Of a stretch of 64,000 nucleotides of DNA, positions 48,225 to 59,714 are shown piece by piece. The notes under the pieces are model-generated. The model did no database searches and was not told the origin of the DNA. It worked only from the letters and a program-made list of their open reading frames with translations. Source of the DNA: Fomitopsis serialis (lineage: Eukaryota > Basidiomycota > Agaricomycetes > Polyporales > Fomitopsidaceae); assembly GCF_022376445.1 (NCBI RefSeq), contig NW_025954967.1:558001-622000 (forward strand). The letters are read 5' to 3'. Position 1 is the stretch's first letter, and every line of letters starts with the position of its first letter. Made by a program: the position numbers and the translations under genes.

Positions 48225-50916
48225 CTAGTTGCGGAAGATACATACCTCTTTATACGGCCGTTTCGGCGGCTCTCCGTGCAGCGGCAAGGACTCCGGTAGC
48301 TCCGGTACGTTGGGGTCGTACTTCACCTTCTGACCATGATGATCCATGAACCCATCAATCGGCGAGGGATGGTGAGCCAGCTCAGGAGGATTCGCCATAT
48401 CTCTCGGTGCATACACGATGCACCACCGATTCTGGTCGTAGACTAGGTGGTCGCCACGTCGATTCCAGTATCCCTTCCGTACCTTGCGAGTGCCAGGAGA
48501 ATGTCCAGGAGATGGGGCAGCGGGCGCAGGAGGATATGCAGATGCGGCGTGCGCGGTGGATGCGGAATTGTAAGCAGAGGAAGTGTGAGCACTGGACGAG
48601 TAAGAGGCCGAGGGCTTGTGAGAAGCATAGGCAGACGAGGACCGAGGAGGCGAGGAATAGTGTGAAGAAGGCTGTGTATTGGAAGATCGAGTTGAGGCTG
48701 GCTGCGTGCCGGAAGGATAGGCAGAAGACGTGCGCGCACTGGAGGAATAGGTGGAGGACGGTTGAGAACTTGACGTGTAGCTGGCTGCAGGTTGGGCCGT
48801 GGACGCAGAGGAGTACGCCGAAGCCGATGACACTGTCGGATAGTTAGTGGGCATGGGAGGCCGGGGCAGAGGATTGTGTGCCGCCCGGGAACTTCGCGAG
48901 GGGGAGGGCCCGCGCGACCGAGAATGCTCGCGAGACGCCGACTGTGAGCGAGAGTGCGATGGCTGCGTCGGCGACCTTGGTTGTGCAGTCGGTGATCTCG
49001 CCGTAGGTGGATTTGGCGAGCGTGTCGGCTGGCTGGGCGGTGACCTTGACGAGGTATATGAGGTCGACATCTGTGCGTGCGATGGCTGCCGTTCATCCAA
49101 GACGGGATACGTTACGCTGCGTGATATCCGCTGAGGGCCCGATTCCGGCGACGCATGGGACGACCGAGGCGGCGAGCGCGCATTCACGTGCGGCGTTGAC
49201 TGTGGATCACTATACCGACTCCTGTCGGACGGCTTCGGTGTGCGTGGCTGGGACACCGCGCGTTCTTCGGGAATAGAGTCGAACGTTGATGAGGCAGAGA
49301 GTGACGGGAAGGTCGAGCTCCGACCCAATTCTCGGCCGCCGCCGGGACTTGAACCACCAATGGTGCGCGACGCGGTCATAAGCGGACTCAGCAGACCTTC
49401 CGGTTCCTCCGAGAAGGAGGCGAGGAATGGAAGAGGGGCAGCCGCGGAAGAGGGAGAGCCTGATGAGGGAGTGGGGGCCGAAGACCGGCGCTTGGATAGG
49501 CTATTGGAACGGCTTGGGGCGTTGGATGCAGATGTAGATGCAGACGCGGGTGCGTAGATTGGGCCGTGCTGTTGGTGATTTGGCGATACCGGTGCACGAG
49601 ATGATGAACGACTGGCGTCTTCGTGCGTAGAACGCCGAGAAGGGGTAGTGGACGAGTTGTGCGCCTCGTCGCCGCTGAGGCGACGGGAGGGTGTGTTCGC
49701 CGCCGACTGTACGCTTGGATCGCCACTCGACCTTCGAGCGTGCGCCGATGTTGCATGCGAGTCATCAGTGGTCGACCGCCGAGTAGGCACGGGCGTAGAC
49801 GTCGCGGAGTAGTGCCCCGGTGTGCGGACGATGCTCGGGCTAAACGTCGGATGCAGCTCCTGCCTCGAGCTGAACGCTTCTGTTGCTGACCTGGCGGCAG
49901 CAGCAGCAGCCGCTGATGATGCTGATGAAGTCGGCGGATTCGGAGAAGATCGTGGTTCCGGCCTTGCCTGTTGCGTGTCTGCAGGGCGTGGCGAGACGTC
50001 GCGACTCCGCTGTCTCTGATGCTGCTGGGAGTACGTTGAGTACGCCGGATACGCGTTATGCATGTTTGGCGGCGGCGGCGGGATGACATTAGGCTCGGCA
50101 CTTGGCCCGTCCGTCTTTTTCGACTGGGATCTCGTGGCGAGCGCGCAGGGTGGATTCGTGTCTCTGTCGCGGCTCAGGCCTGTCCTGTGCACGAACCTGT
50201 CCAGACGTCGCCGAGCAGAACTCCGTATGTAGCACCGTAGCGGTCCTGAGAGTAACGCGGCTGTGCTTCCGCCGTGGGCGCACTCCGTTCGTGGCGCGAC
50301 CGCGACGGTTCGCGGGTCGCCGGGCGCTCGTCCTGCACACGCGAGTTCGCCCGTCCCTCTCGCCCGTCGGCCCCATCCCTCCCCTCACGCCCGCTGGGTA
50401 GGTCAGTCGAATCCTGGTGCTCAGGAGACTCACTGAGTTCCTTCGGGACCCATACCCAAGGCGTGTGCATCACTCCGTTCTCACGCGTCTTCTTGGACAC
50501 TGCATCCCTGCGAGGAGACATGATGACGGTCTCTGCGAGCACGATCGGTCGGGCGCACGCACCTGATGTGCATATTCTCCAGTCCGAGCGGGTTGTCCGA
50601 TAACTTCGTACTCCAGTAATCCTGATTGCCCTGATTCGGCTGTCGCTTGTACGGGTTGAAGTTGTTCGCCGCCGCGTGCGGGCCCCAGCTAGGATGTGGC
50701 GCCCACGCGGGGACACCAGGTTGCGGCCCAGGGACGGGGCCGCGGAACATGGGGTTGAACTGCCACCGTCCGGACGTCCACGCCTGAGGATTCACGCCGG
50801 CAGGGGCGGGTGGAGGCCAGGATAGCCGGCGGGAGCGGTGGGTGGCCATGAGCCGACCCAGCCTGTGGGCGCGGTCCACACTGGAACTGCTGCTGTTGGG
50901 GATTCGCCCAAGACAT
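48225..50916 (-). CDS. Large disordered Ser/Tyr/Pro-rich protein with conserved ends
   Basis: I do not recognise the family. The start at 50916 reads MSWANPQQQQ. The conserved N-terminal block includes WTAPTGWVGSWPPTAPAGYP, QAWTSGRWQFNPMFRGPVPG, YWSTKLSDNPLGLENMHIR and TPWVWVPKELSESPEHQ. A 500-residue Ser/Pro/Arg-rich region follows, continuous from 50192. Then comes a degenerate repeat of S-x-Y units (48540-48830) and a conserved C-terminus GYWNRRGDHLVYDQNRW, then SPIDGFMDHHGQKVKYDPNV, ending at 48225. Two register changes near the N-terminus are probably assembly indels, one at a GGGG run at 50803-50806 (plus strand). The conserved ends and disordered centre suggest a scaffold or condensate-forming protein, an inference. 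Confidence 0.65.
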
Positions 50917-52830
50917 GGATCCGCCAGAGACGGTCGTCAACTAGCAGAGTCGCGCGGTGCGGGAGATCGGCGTGTGCTAGATTGGGGGCGGGCCGTCTAG
51001 GGTTCTGTAAGGACACTGGCATAGATATATAGTCTTCCGATGGCTGTCAGTGAACGGCTTTGGGTCATTTACAGCGTCTGCCACAGCATGAGAATGAAAC
51101 CCACCCCACTACGATCAATCGCGGAGACAGATGCACAATGGTTTGGATTAGGCAATTGTTGTGCCCGTTGCACCCACACAGGGTATTGTAAGAGCAGGGA
51201 GTGGGCGCGCGATCTGCGCTGGCACAATAGCGACGAGCTGTGCCAGATGCAGAGGCTGCGGGGCGAGTGACGACAGGCCTCGACTGGACGTGGCTTGATA
51301 TAGCACGCGAGGACACCCCAGTTCCTCGACACGCACCTGCACAGTGCACGGGGATGGTGGCTAGATAGCGGCGAGTGACCCCGGCCAGGTCCGATCCCGC
51401 GAGAAAGTCGAGAATTAAATCGCGCTTCGCTAAACACTGATCGGGGTCAAGATACGGGCGCGTGTCGTAATCGCGTACAGACTCACCCACAGGGTCACAG
51501 CGTAGGAGGCCGAAGACTTGGATACGAAGCTCTGAGCAAGCTGCAAGGCAGGAACTTAGTAGGCGGTATCGAACAGCATGATCGAACGGGAATGTATGTG
51601 CTCCGGACGGGGCTCAGGCTGTGTGGCAGGATGTCACAGAGCTGTTGATATCTATTTACCTGGAGTGGCAGAACTTACCTGGACCCCCCGAGCTCCTTCT
51701 CCTCCTTTCACAACGATCCGGATAACTTAGGCCCAGGATAGGCCCCACGTCGAAAGTGCAACCTCAGGCGAAGCTCGAAGTGTGTCGATCTTGCTGTTCC
51801 CATCAAGATTGGACCGTGATTGGCAATGTCGCGGGGGAGCCAGACTACGCGCTGAGGTCGACTCGAATGATCACGTTGAAGGTAATATCAGATGCCCCCG
51901 CCCGTCACGGCGTACTTAAGCATTTTTGACGATGGGCCCATCACTTTGGAAACAGCTGTAATGTACTTAAGCGAAGTCTGTGCAGAGCAATATATAGTCA
52001 GCGCATGATACTTACTGTAAGTACTGGTGCCGGCAGGCCGTTGTGTCTATCACCATTGTTGTTCGCGGGATATGTGCGTGCCTCAACGGCTTGTTAGGGA
52101 TTTGAGCTCTGATCTCAGAACTACACCAGTGGCGAGACATGTCTTGCTATCCCTGGCGGAGCGGGAACGAGGTGAGTGCAGGGAAAGAGAGGGGTCGCCT
52201 CAAAACCATACGGATGTGATTTATATACGATGGATTGAACAGCCGTCATGGAAGCGTGAAATGTGAAAGAGAATAGATATTGCGACGGTCAGTAATAGTC
52301 TGTCTCCAATAGCGCATTCGGAATGTGCCTTGCCCGATCAGGCAAGTGTACAGGTGCATCCACGTCAACGCTCAGTCGAATTCTCCCCTGCGAAGTAACC
52401 TCCGAGGCAAAAGAATACGTCATGCTGCCACAGCCTACTCGCCTGGCCCAGTAGCAGTTATCGCTATAGGATATTAGTCCCTCTGCAGGCATATCGAGCA
52501 ACAGACGAAGGCCTCGAAATTCAAGGCAAACGAACCCATGTAGAGGAGATATTGGCTTTCAAATGCATTACAGAAATGCGTTCATCATATGCCAACATTT
52601 CAACTTTCTATGTACTCCGGTGATGATGCTAGTGTGACCGCCGCAGGTTTCAATTTCCAGGACCAGAGCCCAGGAAGAACGCGTACGTGTCTGCGCCACA
52701 GACGCGTTCTCACGTGATCCATTGTCCCAAAAAGACTCGGCAGTAATCGCAACCATCGCGTAAGACCAAGGCCTCCTCCTCTAATAGCCTCTGGTATCCT
52801 TCTATTCACTCCAATGTCTCTAGCGCGAAC
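50917..52830. other. Intergenic stretch, about 1.9 kb
   Basis: Promoters of the Ser/Tyr-rich gene (-) and of RRF (+) lie at its ends. Frames at 51065-51490 (-) are unrecognised. A more protein-like orphan frame is annotated at 52289-52561. Confidence 0.4.
52289..52561 (-). CDS. Orphan open frame, possible gene fragment
   Basis: The frame reads PISPLHGFVCLEFRGLRLLL, DMPAEGLISYSDNCYWARRV and SQGRIRLSVDVDAPVHLPDR, ending ALLETDYY at 52289. It looks coding in composition, but no start fits well (first Met inside) and no partner exon is evident. Possibly the end of a decayed gene. Family unknown. Confidence 0.25.
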
Positions 52831-53730
52831 ATGCTGCGCGGCTTCACGCCTAAGACTCGCTGTGCAATCAACCTCTCGTCTGTCGTGGCGACATTTTCTG
52901 CCCATCGCCGGTCTTACGCCTCCAAGCGGAAAGATGAGAGGGCCAAGCACAATCCCGTCGTATCCACGAGTGACCTTGTCCCCGGCTCTCAACAGAAGCT
53001 TGCGGGCGCAGAGTACGAGAAGACCGAAGAGAAAATGAAGGGCATCGTCGAGAAGTTCCGGAAAGACGTGGCAGCGATGGAGATGCGCGCGAGTGGCAGG
53101 GTCACCCCACAAGTGCTCGCGCCAGTGCGTGTCACTGTACCGGAGGACAAGGGTGGTGATGGGAAGAGCCACCGACTGGAGGAGGTCGCCACGGTCGGGT
53201 GAGGGAGGGGACGACGCTGATTGTGACAGTGTTCGACGAACCTGTGAGTCGCTCGTCGTCGTGCGTGGCATTTCGTCTACCCTGAGCTCATCTCATGTGC
53301 AGTAGACGTTGAAACACGTCGAATCAGCCATTTTGACGCGAAGCTCCCTGGAGTAATGCCACAGAGGCTCGACTCGAGGACCCTCAAGATCCCTATGCCG
53401 AAGTGAGTGAAGCGCCATTATTTCCCTTTGCCGCTGATCTCCATGGCCTTGCAGAGCGACAGTGGAGACACGCACTACCATGGTCACCGCTGCTCAGCGA
53501 CAAGCCGAGGAAGTCCGCCAGCTGGTGCGAAAGCAGCATTCGGCAAGCATCAAGAAAGGAAACTACAGGAAGCACGCGCCTGAGTTGGACGAGGTCTGTC
53601 TGTCGCATCCTCCTCAGTCTTACACGGCCTCCTGACACCTATCGCGCAGCTTCAAACGCTCACGAATCAGTACCTTGCCGATGTCGACAAGATTCTGTCA
53701 GACATCAAGAAGGGCGCTGGTGGCAAGTGA
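52831..53730 (+). CDS. RRF1: Mitochondrial ribosome recycling factor
   Basis: RRF splits terminated mitochondrial ribosomes together with elongation factor G. The ATG at 52831 begins an Arg/Ser-rich import sequence (MLRGFTPKTRCAINLSSVVA). The core is EKMKGIVEKFRKDVAAMEMR, ASGRVTPQVLAPVRV, REGTTLIVTVFDEP, TLKHVESAIL, LPGVMPQRLDSRTLKIPMP. After further exons come TAAQRQAEEVRQLVRKQHSA, KKGNYRKHAPELDE and TNQYLADVDKILSDIKKGAG, ending at TGA 53730. The R-x-G-R-x-x-P variant (RASGRVTP) and the long helical arms are diagnostic. Two one-base losses break the frame, at the GGG run 53197-53199 and in GACGCG near 53335-53340. Sequence beyond each is conserved, so assembly error is likely. Introns at about 53245-53305, 53402-53462 and 53600-53650. 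An upstream ATG at 52814 is in another frame. Confidence 0.88.
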
Positions 53731-54297
53731 CGAATAAGTAGGGATTTTCCGTAGGGACCGATCCACTCCGGATGGTTTACGCATGATCAAACAGTATGCC
53801 TCGCGGCTACATTGCTATCGAAACGCTCTTCATTTGACCTGTCTTACTGCATAACGATCTCATGTTTAGGGCTGCCGACGCACGAGAGCTCCGTCCACAA
53901 GTACTACTGGCATCCTACCTATGCCTCCTTTGAATTTTTCGGATACGTCGTACGTAGTTCCTCCCAACAGTCTCAGAGACGAGCTTCAAGCAGTCTACGC
54001 GTGTCTCTGTGTATGAGCCCTACGAATGCAATAGTTGCCACAATCGACGCGCGAGTGCTTCCGAGTGACCGCGTCGCATGTCGTTCACTCGAACTGTGAG
54101 TCGTACTACCCACATCTCACAGGCGACTCGAAGACCATTGAAGTCACGCATAAGGCCCCAGGCAGTCAAGGCACCTCTGAAATCCGCTTCTCGGACTTTT
54201 ACATGTCAACAACTCGCTGCCCTCCACGTGTGCCTCCCTACGCGAGCACGCCTTGCAAGCCGATTCTTGAACGTTTCGACTGTTGTGCAAGGCCACC
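53731..54297. other. Intergenic stretch before the unknown two-module gene
   Basis: 567 bp, the RRF 3' flank and the promoter of the next gene. Short frames at 53812-54099 and 54078-54350 are unsupported. Confidence 0.4.
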
Positions 54298-55765
54298 ATG
54301 TCACTGATACGCTGGACTTTTGCCTCTATGGACTCGTTGGACACCCTTGACGAAGCAGTACTAGAGCGTTGTCGGCCCCATGTCAGCTACCTACAGCACT
54401 TGAAGGCATATTACCGGCAAGCAAGGTTGGAAGTTCCAGGGACCTGGATGTCGGTGTGTGACGCTTTACCTTGGTTGGCTATCGCTGAGTAGCGACTTAC
54501 CCTGATTTTGGCGTATGGGACAGACACCGCCAAGGAAAAGTACCACGACCATTAGATGGACAACGGAGAGTCGAATCAACTCAAACTTCGCGTCCAGCTA
54601 CGCCATATCCAGGACGATCTCGTCTACTTGACTGATGAAGAGCTCACACAACGTCCTCCTTGTGACCCCGCGGTGCCAGTGAACTTCTGCTTGTCTGCTG
54701 AGCGCCACAAGCACTGGCGTTATCACGAGTCTGACGGCTCAAACGACACGATCTGTATAACACACATGTCGCTCTGCCAAGTGACCCAGGTGCTGCAGTA
54801 CCGCGACTGGGAGGCCCTCGCCGAACACGCTATCGCCACAGTGTTCGACGGCATCCCTAGCGCCTATGTACGAAGGTCAATTCAACCACCGATGTCACCT
54901 AGTACTTCTGTCTCACGCAGCCAACAGGCAAAACCTTGGCGTGATAGGTCTTCAGCGCACCGAGGACCCCGTCGGGTCAATCGACTACGCCGTCCTCTTC
55001 TACCCAGTAGGACCGTCGACACCGAGGTCTTTGGAGCAGCTCGCTTGCACGCCCGTCAGCGCTGCCACCCAGCCCTCTTCTGTGCGCAAAGGGGCCCGCG
55101 AGGTGGCCTGGGTCCGACCGCCGACCGAGGAGCTCCCGTCGACGCTGCGCAACCTCGCTCGTCTAGCCGAAGTCAGCCTAGCCTCGGTGTCGCGCCCGCT
55201 CCCTTCATGCACCGGGGACAGCATCGAGGGTACGCCCGTTCTGACTGCGGATGCCGGAGACCCTCCCATGACGATGGGCCTGATCTACGACTCGGAATGC
55301 ATCCGCTTGGTGGCCCACATCCCGTACGCCGTTGCAGATGGATACAACTATCTGTCTTTGCTCTTCGACACGCTCCCTTTCCCTTCCCGATGTGCTGGGA
55401 GCGCCGGTGCCAGTGAGTTCGTTCGAGGGCGCTACCGCGTTGCGCTTGCCCTGCTGGCCGTGCAACAGCATATCTTCCGCATGGTAACGCGCATGGAGCG
55501 TGTCGAGTGGCCAGAGAGCCACCGAGAGGCGCAGCGATCGGCTATGCGTGATCTGCTCGTCGATCGATTCGCGGAAGTGGACGTGGAGAGCGACAGACCG
55601 ACTTCGACGGAGACATCGGACTGGGGATTGTACGACCGAATCACGACAGAGCAGAACTCGGATACATTTCAAGCCCACGAAGGCAGAATCAAACAGTCCA
55701 ACCCGGTCGTTAAAGCATGGATACTCCAACGAGACATAGGGCGGTCGTCTGCTAGTGATAAGTAA
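54298..55765 (+). CDS. Unknown protein family X, copy 1, first module
   Basis: I do not recognise this family. Exon 1 from 54298 contains MDSLDTLDEAVLERCRPHVS and YLQHLKAYYRQARLEVPGTW. After an intron ending near 54528 come LRVQLRHIQDDLVYLTDEEL, VTQVLQYRDWEALAEHAIAT and VFDGIPSAYVRR. After another join, SIDYAVLFYPVGPSTPRSLE, then MGLIYDSECIRLVAHIPYAV, LLFDTLPFPS and RYRVALALLAVQQHIFRMV. It ends at TAA or TAG near 55765. A stop-like TAG shortly after the second exon start (near 54553) may be real or an indel artefact. The minus-strand copy at 61292-62874 shares every one of these blocks. The last block recurs, diverged, in the second module, so the family is built of repeated units. No signal peptide, membrane segment or catalytic motif is evident. 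Confidence 0.55.
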
Positions 55766-56369
55766 GTAGGCTAGTCGTCGGCTATGCTTCGAACTCTCAC
55801 TCACGGGCCACGACCCCAATCTCGGTGTGACATCCTGCAGCGTAGACGGTTTTGAAGCACCCCTTCCAGAGGACTCGCAGAGCCCTCTCAAGGGCAGTGC
55901 ATACACGTCATTGACTACCATTGGCCTTGAGCTTTAAGATCGCGGAGGATCGCAAGTAGAGCTGACGAAGCCAAATCATGTCCTGGGACATGTACAACAT
56001 GTGATACGCCTCACTCAGTCTTCGGAGATCCACACTCGGTAAGTACCACTTATTGCAGTGGTCCCATGTGAGATTCACTAAGCTTTCCTTTTTTTTATTG
56101 AGTCTCGTCAGATTCATCACTCCCCTTGCCACAATAGACATCTGGGATTCAGGGAGTCCGGCTGGGAATGCCCGGGTGAAGACGACTGCTGGTACTCTCT
56201 TCATAAACGCTATTGGTCCGAGTCACAAGGCTTCATGAACACGACCTACATCCAACGCTGTATGTGTCCGATACCTGTATCCTCCGAATACCGACTCGAT
56301 GAGGTATGGTCCTGCGAACGCGTTGCAGCACTGCAGACTGATAATTCTTGCGTCTAGACGTCTGACTCA
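55766..56369. other. Link between module 1 and module 2 of copy 1
   Basis: About 600 bp. A 98-codon minus-strand frame at 55908-56204 (containing EAYHMLYMSQDMIWLRQLYL) looks protein-like, but I cannot place it. No plus-strand exon joining the two modules was found, so two separate genes remain possible. Confidence 0.35.
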
Positions 56370-57302
56370 ATGGTTAAGGTCACGATTTCGGACGGCACCA
56401 CTCAATTGACAACAGATATGATGAAGACCATTATGCATTTCTTCCGCCCACTTGTCAGTACGCGTACTCGTCTCAGGCGCTCATGGGTGGATTCCAAGGA
56501 CGCGAATGAATATCCGACTCACGTACCGAGTCTCTACATTCGAGACGATGTGACAGAAGAGCAGAGGGCCAGCATTCTGTTCATGTTTTATCCGTTTGCT
56601 CTGTCTGATCAACTAGCTCGAGATCTCGCGTCAGAAAGGCTCATCGGAGAGACGATCGAACAAGTGCTCGGACGACAATCCGAGTTCTGGACTTACCTCA
56701 CATCGACAGGGTACGTCCAATCTTACTCTTAAATTGACAGGCTGAGCATTGACATATTGACACGTCGCTACCGTCGCTGCAGAGTTCCGACTATTAGTCG
56801 CGATTGTATACCACTTGCTGTCATCCTCCGTGGTGATGCCCATATGCAAGCTGACGACATGATAACCATGCGCAAGCGCTTGACTCGAGCACTCCACGGA
56901 ACGTTGACCTTGCTCGTCATGCAACACTACGACAATCAGCTCTGGGACCTTGACCGCGAACTGGCGAAGGCAGATGCACGTATACAGGTAGACGAAAAGT
57001 TCTACGTTTTCAGTGTGGTCTACAGCAGCCGGATGTTCATGGTCGATATCAACTTCCCGGTGCTTGAGCGGGACAAGTCGACGAAGCAGTACAAGTGGAG
57101 ATTCGTCAACGCAGAAGTGATGTCCAAGGTTTGGGGACAACCTCCGGTACATCTGCACGACCGAGTGGACATTTTTCAGGCGCTATTATTTATTGAACAG
57201 CATACCTACTTGCTGAGCCGACAACTCAGACTCAGAGAAGAGTATGTTGATCCTGCATGCGTTGTTGAACTACCGTATACCGGAGCCGGAGCTTCCTTCT
57301 GA
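56370..57302 (+). CDS. Unknown protein family X, copy 1, second module
   Basis: An open frame from MVKVTISDGTTQLTTDMMKT runs through HVPSLYIRDDVTEEQRAS, LASERLIGETIEQVLGRQSE and FWTYLTSTG, crosses a short intron (about 56710-56782), and continues RDCIPLAVILRGDAHM. Then TLTLLVMQHYDNQLWDLDRE, LAKADARIQVDEKFYVFSVV, YSSRMFMVDINFP, and HDRVDIFQALLFIEQHTYLL, ending at 57302. The same blocks occur in the same order at 59715-60542 (-). The VYSS...ALLFIEQHTY part parallels IYDS...ALLAVQQHIF in the first module, pointing to an old internal duplication. Whether modules 1 and 2 form one polypeptide is unknown. No function can be given. Confidence 0.55.
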
Positions 57303-57633
57303 GGCTCCATTGGCACTTCATCGACATATAAAGGTAGCACGCAAACTATCTGGGGTTCAGTTATACTGTAAGGATGCTAAGTATTGTTTCCGGCTATGTT
57401 CGCGAGCGAGATATCGATGTGGTCAACGTCAACTTATAATGACAGAAGAGGGCGCTCGTCGACTCGCCACAGCGATCTGGGCCCACTAGGAGCGACTACA
57501 TAGTACCGTCATTATAGACTTCACCCCGACTTCGTACATCATCAACTCAGCTTCACCAAACTATTGCCATCCAGTCTAACCCATGCACTAAAGGGCTGCC
57601 ATTATATCATCTACGCACCAGAGCCGCAAAGCA
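57303..57633. other. Leader region of carrier 1, duplicated upstream of carrier 2
   Basis: 331 bp. From about 57530 the sequence is recognisably similar to 63010-63120, showing that the duplication includes upstream DNA. Shared words include CAGCTTC and CCAGAACCGTCT at the start codon. Confidence 0.5.
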
Positions 57634-58825
57634 ATGGACGCCCCAGAACCGTCTACGGTGTCAGCTGAAACTGACCCGATGAGTATACGGGCTCTCAAAG
57701 ATATATCCTTCGGTTCTGTAGTCATGTTCAACATTACTCGGGATCACAGCAGTGATGGTTGCTGACAGATTGCCGGAATGTCATCTAAAGTATTCGAGCA
57801 TCCCTTCGACCTCACGAAAGTCCGACTACAATCCCAAGTACTAGACGCAACCGCCCGGTTTGACGGGCCAATAGATTGCTTGGTGCAGACATGGAAGAAA
57901 GAGGGCTTGCGGGGTCTGTACAGGGTGAGTCTGCTCTTTCCTGGGGGCGAAGTATAACTGGACAGTCGTTTTGCAGGGCCTACCAGCGCCCATAGTCGGA
58001 GCGATGGCGGAGAACGCGTCGCTTTTCTGGACATACACAGAGTTCCAAAACGCGATCCGGTGGTAGAAAGCAGCCGGCGACACACCAACTGTCGCTCGGC
58101 CAACTCGCTCTCGCAGGTTCCGGCGCAGGTTGTGTAACGAGTTTCGTCCTGTGAGTACCATCTCTATGTCGTCGCCGGCGCCTTCCAATGCTTCCGTAGT
58201 ACCCCCATAGAGCTCGTGAAGTGCAAGATGCAAGTGCAGATGCTGATGGCACCCGGTGTCTCACCAGCCCAAGCAGCGGCAGCCCTATCCTCGGTTGCGC
58301 CGGCTACAGCCCTACCAACAGGTCTCTCCGGCTCTCCTTTCCACAAACTTCCCGGTCCCATCTCCGTCCTCACATCCGTCATTCGTACCACCGGCTTCCG
58401 TGGGCTCTGGCTCGGCCAGACCGCGACGCTCATCCGGGAGACCGGCGGCGGCGCCGCATGGTTCGCGTCCAAGGAGGCTGTCGCGACTTCCTACTGAAGC
58501 GGCGCCACGTTCCGTCCAAAGACAAGAAGGAGCTGCGCCCTGGGAGTCAGCGGTGTCTGGCGCCGCGGCGGGCATCGCTTACAATGTCGCGCTCTTCCCG
58601 GCAGACACGGTGAAGAGCACGATACAGACGGAGGCGGAACTGCGCCCGAGAGCGCCTGGAAAGCCTGGTCCTACGTTCCTTGGCACGTTCAGAGCGATGT
58701 ATGCGGCGCAGGGGATCAAAGGCTTGTACGCAGGGTGTGGTATCACTGTGGCGAGGGCGATACCTAGCAGTGCCCTCATCTTTTTGATTTATGACGGCTT
58801 GAGCAAGAGGTATGGCTCACAATAA
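57634..58825 (+). CDS. Mitochondrial carrier, ornithine transporter (Ort1/Arg11)-like, copy 1
   Basis: Mitochondrial carriers move metabolites across the inner membrane through three repeats of two helices; Ort1 exchanges ornithine for arginine biosynthesis. The start is MDAPEPSTVSAETD. Repeat 1 holds EHPFDLTKVRLQSQ (P-x-D-x-x-K/R signature) and GLRGLYRGLPAPIVGAMAEN. Repeat 2 holds LTPIELVKCKMQVQML (the carrier-type P-I-E-L-V-K seen in Ort1), GFRGLWLGQTATLIRETGGG. Repeat 3 holds FPADTVKSTIQTE and GIKGLYAGCGITVARAIPSS. It ends at TAA 58825. Frame breaks occur near 58060-58100 (TAG after IRW), at TT 58488-58489 and at CCC 58538-58540. Copy 2 has TTT (63992-63994) at the second of these, so that break at least is a one-base loss. 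The first needs more than one indel and may be real. Confidence 0.8.
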
Positions 58826-59714
58826 TGTATGGTTCGCCCCGATACTGGGATTGAACAGATTTAATTGTATGAGCTTTACTCGTCGGTCCTCTGCGCGGAC
58901 AAGCGAGGCGTGTCTGAAGGTTTGCGCCCGCGCCCATGGTCCTTCACGAGAGTGTCCAACTGCGACCGTAAGCTCAAGGCTGATATATTGAAGGGACAGG
59001 TGACCAGAGTCGCTAAAGACCTCCGGGTGTAAGAGAGCGCTTCTCTCGTCTGCTGAATGCGCTGAGGACAGTTGGCTACGAGTCGTGACTGCAGATGGGA
59101 TTGACCGAGTATCCGGTATTAATACTGAAAGGCGTGAGTGTTGACTAGGACGGCGCCATCATGGTCCTCCCAATGACATTCTTGATCAACTCGTAGGCTC
59201 TGCACTGTCCGTCAGGCTTTCGCTCGCCGTTCCCACGTACGCTGAAGCACAGACTGAGGAGTTCGAGACTGTCTACCGTGACGAGGCGAGGACGCCAACA
59301 GCATAACACTATTGTTCATTTATGTACTACTACACCGACCACGCGTACGCGACTCTACATTACCTCGGAACGCAAGCAGCAGCAGTAGCTCTGCTCCGGC
59401 CCTTGGCACCGGCACACCTTGAGTCTACGTGCGTCGGGTAAACATATTCAACTGCTGTTGACAAGATGCCTCGCATCAATAAGTCGCCCTCATACTAATA
59501 GGAACGTCGCAAATCGCACACCCTGTAGAAGGTGCGTCGGGTCGTAGGTTCGACACAAACCGTTCCCCACGCGCACGTGTGAGACCGTGTGAAAGGTCTT
59601 GGTATCAGACCACGTCGGGAGGCTCGCTGAGACATGGATTCGGTACTACATAATAACACACTGAGAGAATTCTGCAACGACATCCGTGGTATACATGACA
59701 TCGACCTTGAATCT
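58826..59714. other. Intergenic stretch between carrier 1 (+) and family X copy 2 (-)
   Basis: About 0.9 kb. A coding-like patch near 59195-59305 reads LSVRLS, AVPTYAEAQTEEFETVYRDE, and another near 59320-59440 reads YYTDHAYATLHYLGTQAAAV. I cannot assign either. They could be exons of a decayed gene. Confidence 0.35.
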
